From assembly GCA_943356515.1 (NCBI GenBank), contig CALRFM010000078.1, forward strand, positions 1 through 5,146: 5,146 bases of DNA, read 5' to 3'. Positions 4,986 to 5,146 of this stretch are shown here, one piece after another (position 1 is the stretch's first letter; each line of letters begins with the position of its first letter). Under the pieces are notes generated by a model that saw only the letters and a list, made by a program, of their open reading frames with translations, did no database searches and was not told where the DNA came from. The stretch comes from Patescibacteria group bacterium. GTDB lineage: Bacteria > Patescibacteriota > Microgenomatia > UBA1406 > GWC2-37-13. Position numbers and translations under genes: made by a program.

Positions 4986-5146
4986 TCATAAACGTGACGT
5001 GCGAGCTACGTTTATAGCAACGCCAATAAGCATAAATGAGGTGAGGATATGCGAGCCCCCATACGATATGAATGGCAGCGGTACACCAGTAAGCGGAAGA
5101 ATTGCCGACATGCCACCCAAGTTAGTCATAATTTGTAACCCAAAGA
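4986..5146 (-). CDS. ftsW: FtsW/SEDS septal peptidoglycan polymerase, C-terminal part
   Basis: The last 52 codons of a gene that continues beyond the right edge, ending in TGA at 4986-4988. The translation contains NLGGMSAILPLTGVPLPFIS followed directly by YGGSHILTSFMLIGVAI. This matches the conserved end of SEDS family proteins: the N-x-G start of the penultimate segment, the LP-TG-PLPF-SYGGS loop, and a final hydrophobic helix. SEDS proteins polymerise glycan strands from lipid II in the membrane; the position next to murG and ftsQAZ favours FtsW over RodA. The residue after GGS is His, where Ser is common. The cytoplasmic tail is very short (NVARTSRL). Confidence 0.93.
   Translation of the reverse strand, partial: FGLQIMTNLGGMSAILPLTGVPLPFISYGGSHILTSFMLIGVAINVARTSRL

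Noticed and set aside
4986..4988. Alternative genetic code with TGA read as glycine (code 25)
   Set aside because: FtsW ends at the expected place at this TGA, and every other gene is full length without internal TGA. Standard stop use explains the window.

Overview
The window looks like a piece of a candidate phyla radiation (Patescibacteria, probably Parcubacteria-like) chromosome. The evidence is a compact minus-strand division cluster with very short gaps, diverged but recognisable cell-division proteins, no Shine-Dalgarno motif before any start, and short C-rich palindromic intergenic repeats of a kind I associate with these genomes. The phylum call is an inference from style, not from a marker search.

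Right and central part (737-5146, all minus strand, transcribed right to left): the 3' end of ftsW, then murG, an ftsQ/divIB-type gene, ftsA and ftsZ. Gaps are 12, 6 and 18 bases, and murG overlaps the ftsQ-like gene. FtsW is the septal peptidoglycan polymerase and MurG makes its lipid II substrate. The FtsQ-like protein is the bitopic divisome scaffold. FtsA tethers FtsZ to the membrane, and FtsZ forms the ring. FtsZ ends in the peptide that binds FtsA, and FtsA ends in an amphipathic helix, so the tether is complete. murC, murB and ddl, often found between murG and ftsQ, are absent here.

Left part (1-738) is an accessory patch downstream of ftsZ. Bases 1-69 look like the last 22 codons of a transposase-type gene, followed by a possible insertion-sequence end near 85-109. 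After that comes a nested structure: two head-to-head pairs of palindromic repeats (114-165 with 187-230, and 613-662 with 676-738) enclosing one small gene (243-608) for a DUF559/Vsr-like PD-(D/E)XK endonuclease. The repeats share an outer framework, but each carries a different central palindrome. Repeat ends next to the gene form an exact 10-bp inverted repeat, and the outer ends form a 9-bp inverted repeat with one mismatch. The last repeat runs into the ftsZ stop codon.

The most interesting candidate is this nuclease-plus-palindrome unit. It may be an undescribed REP-like or MITE-like element whose partner protein is a Vsr-fold nuclease rather than a known transposase. The sequence shows the architecture; mobility and any action of the nuclease on the repeats are inference.
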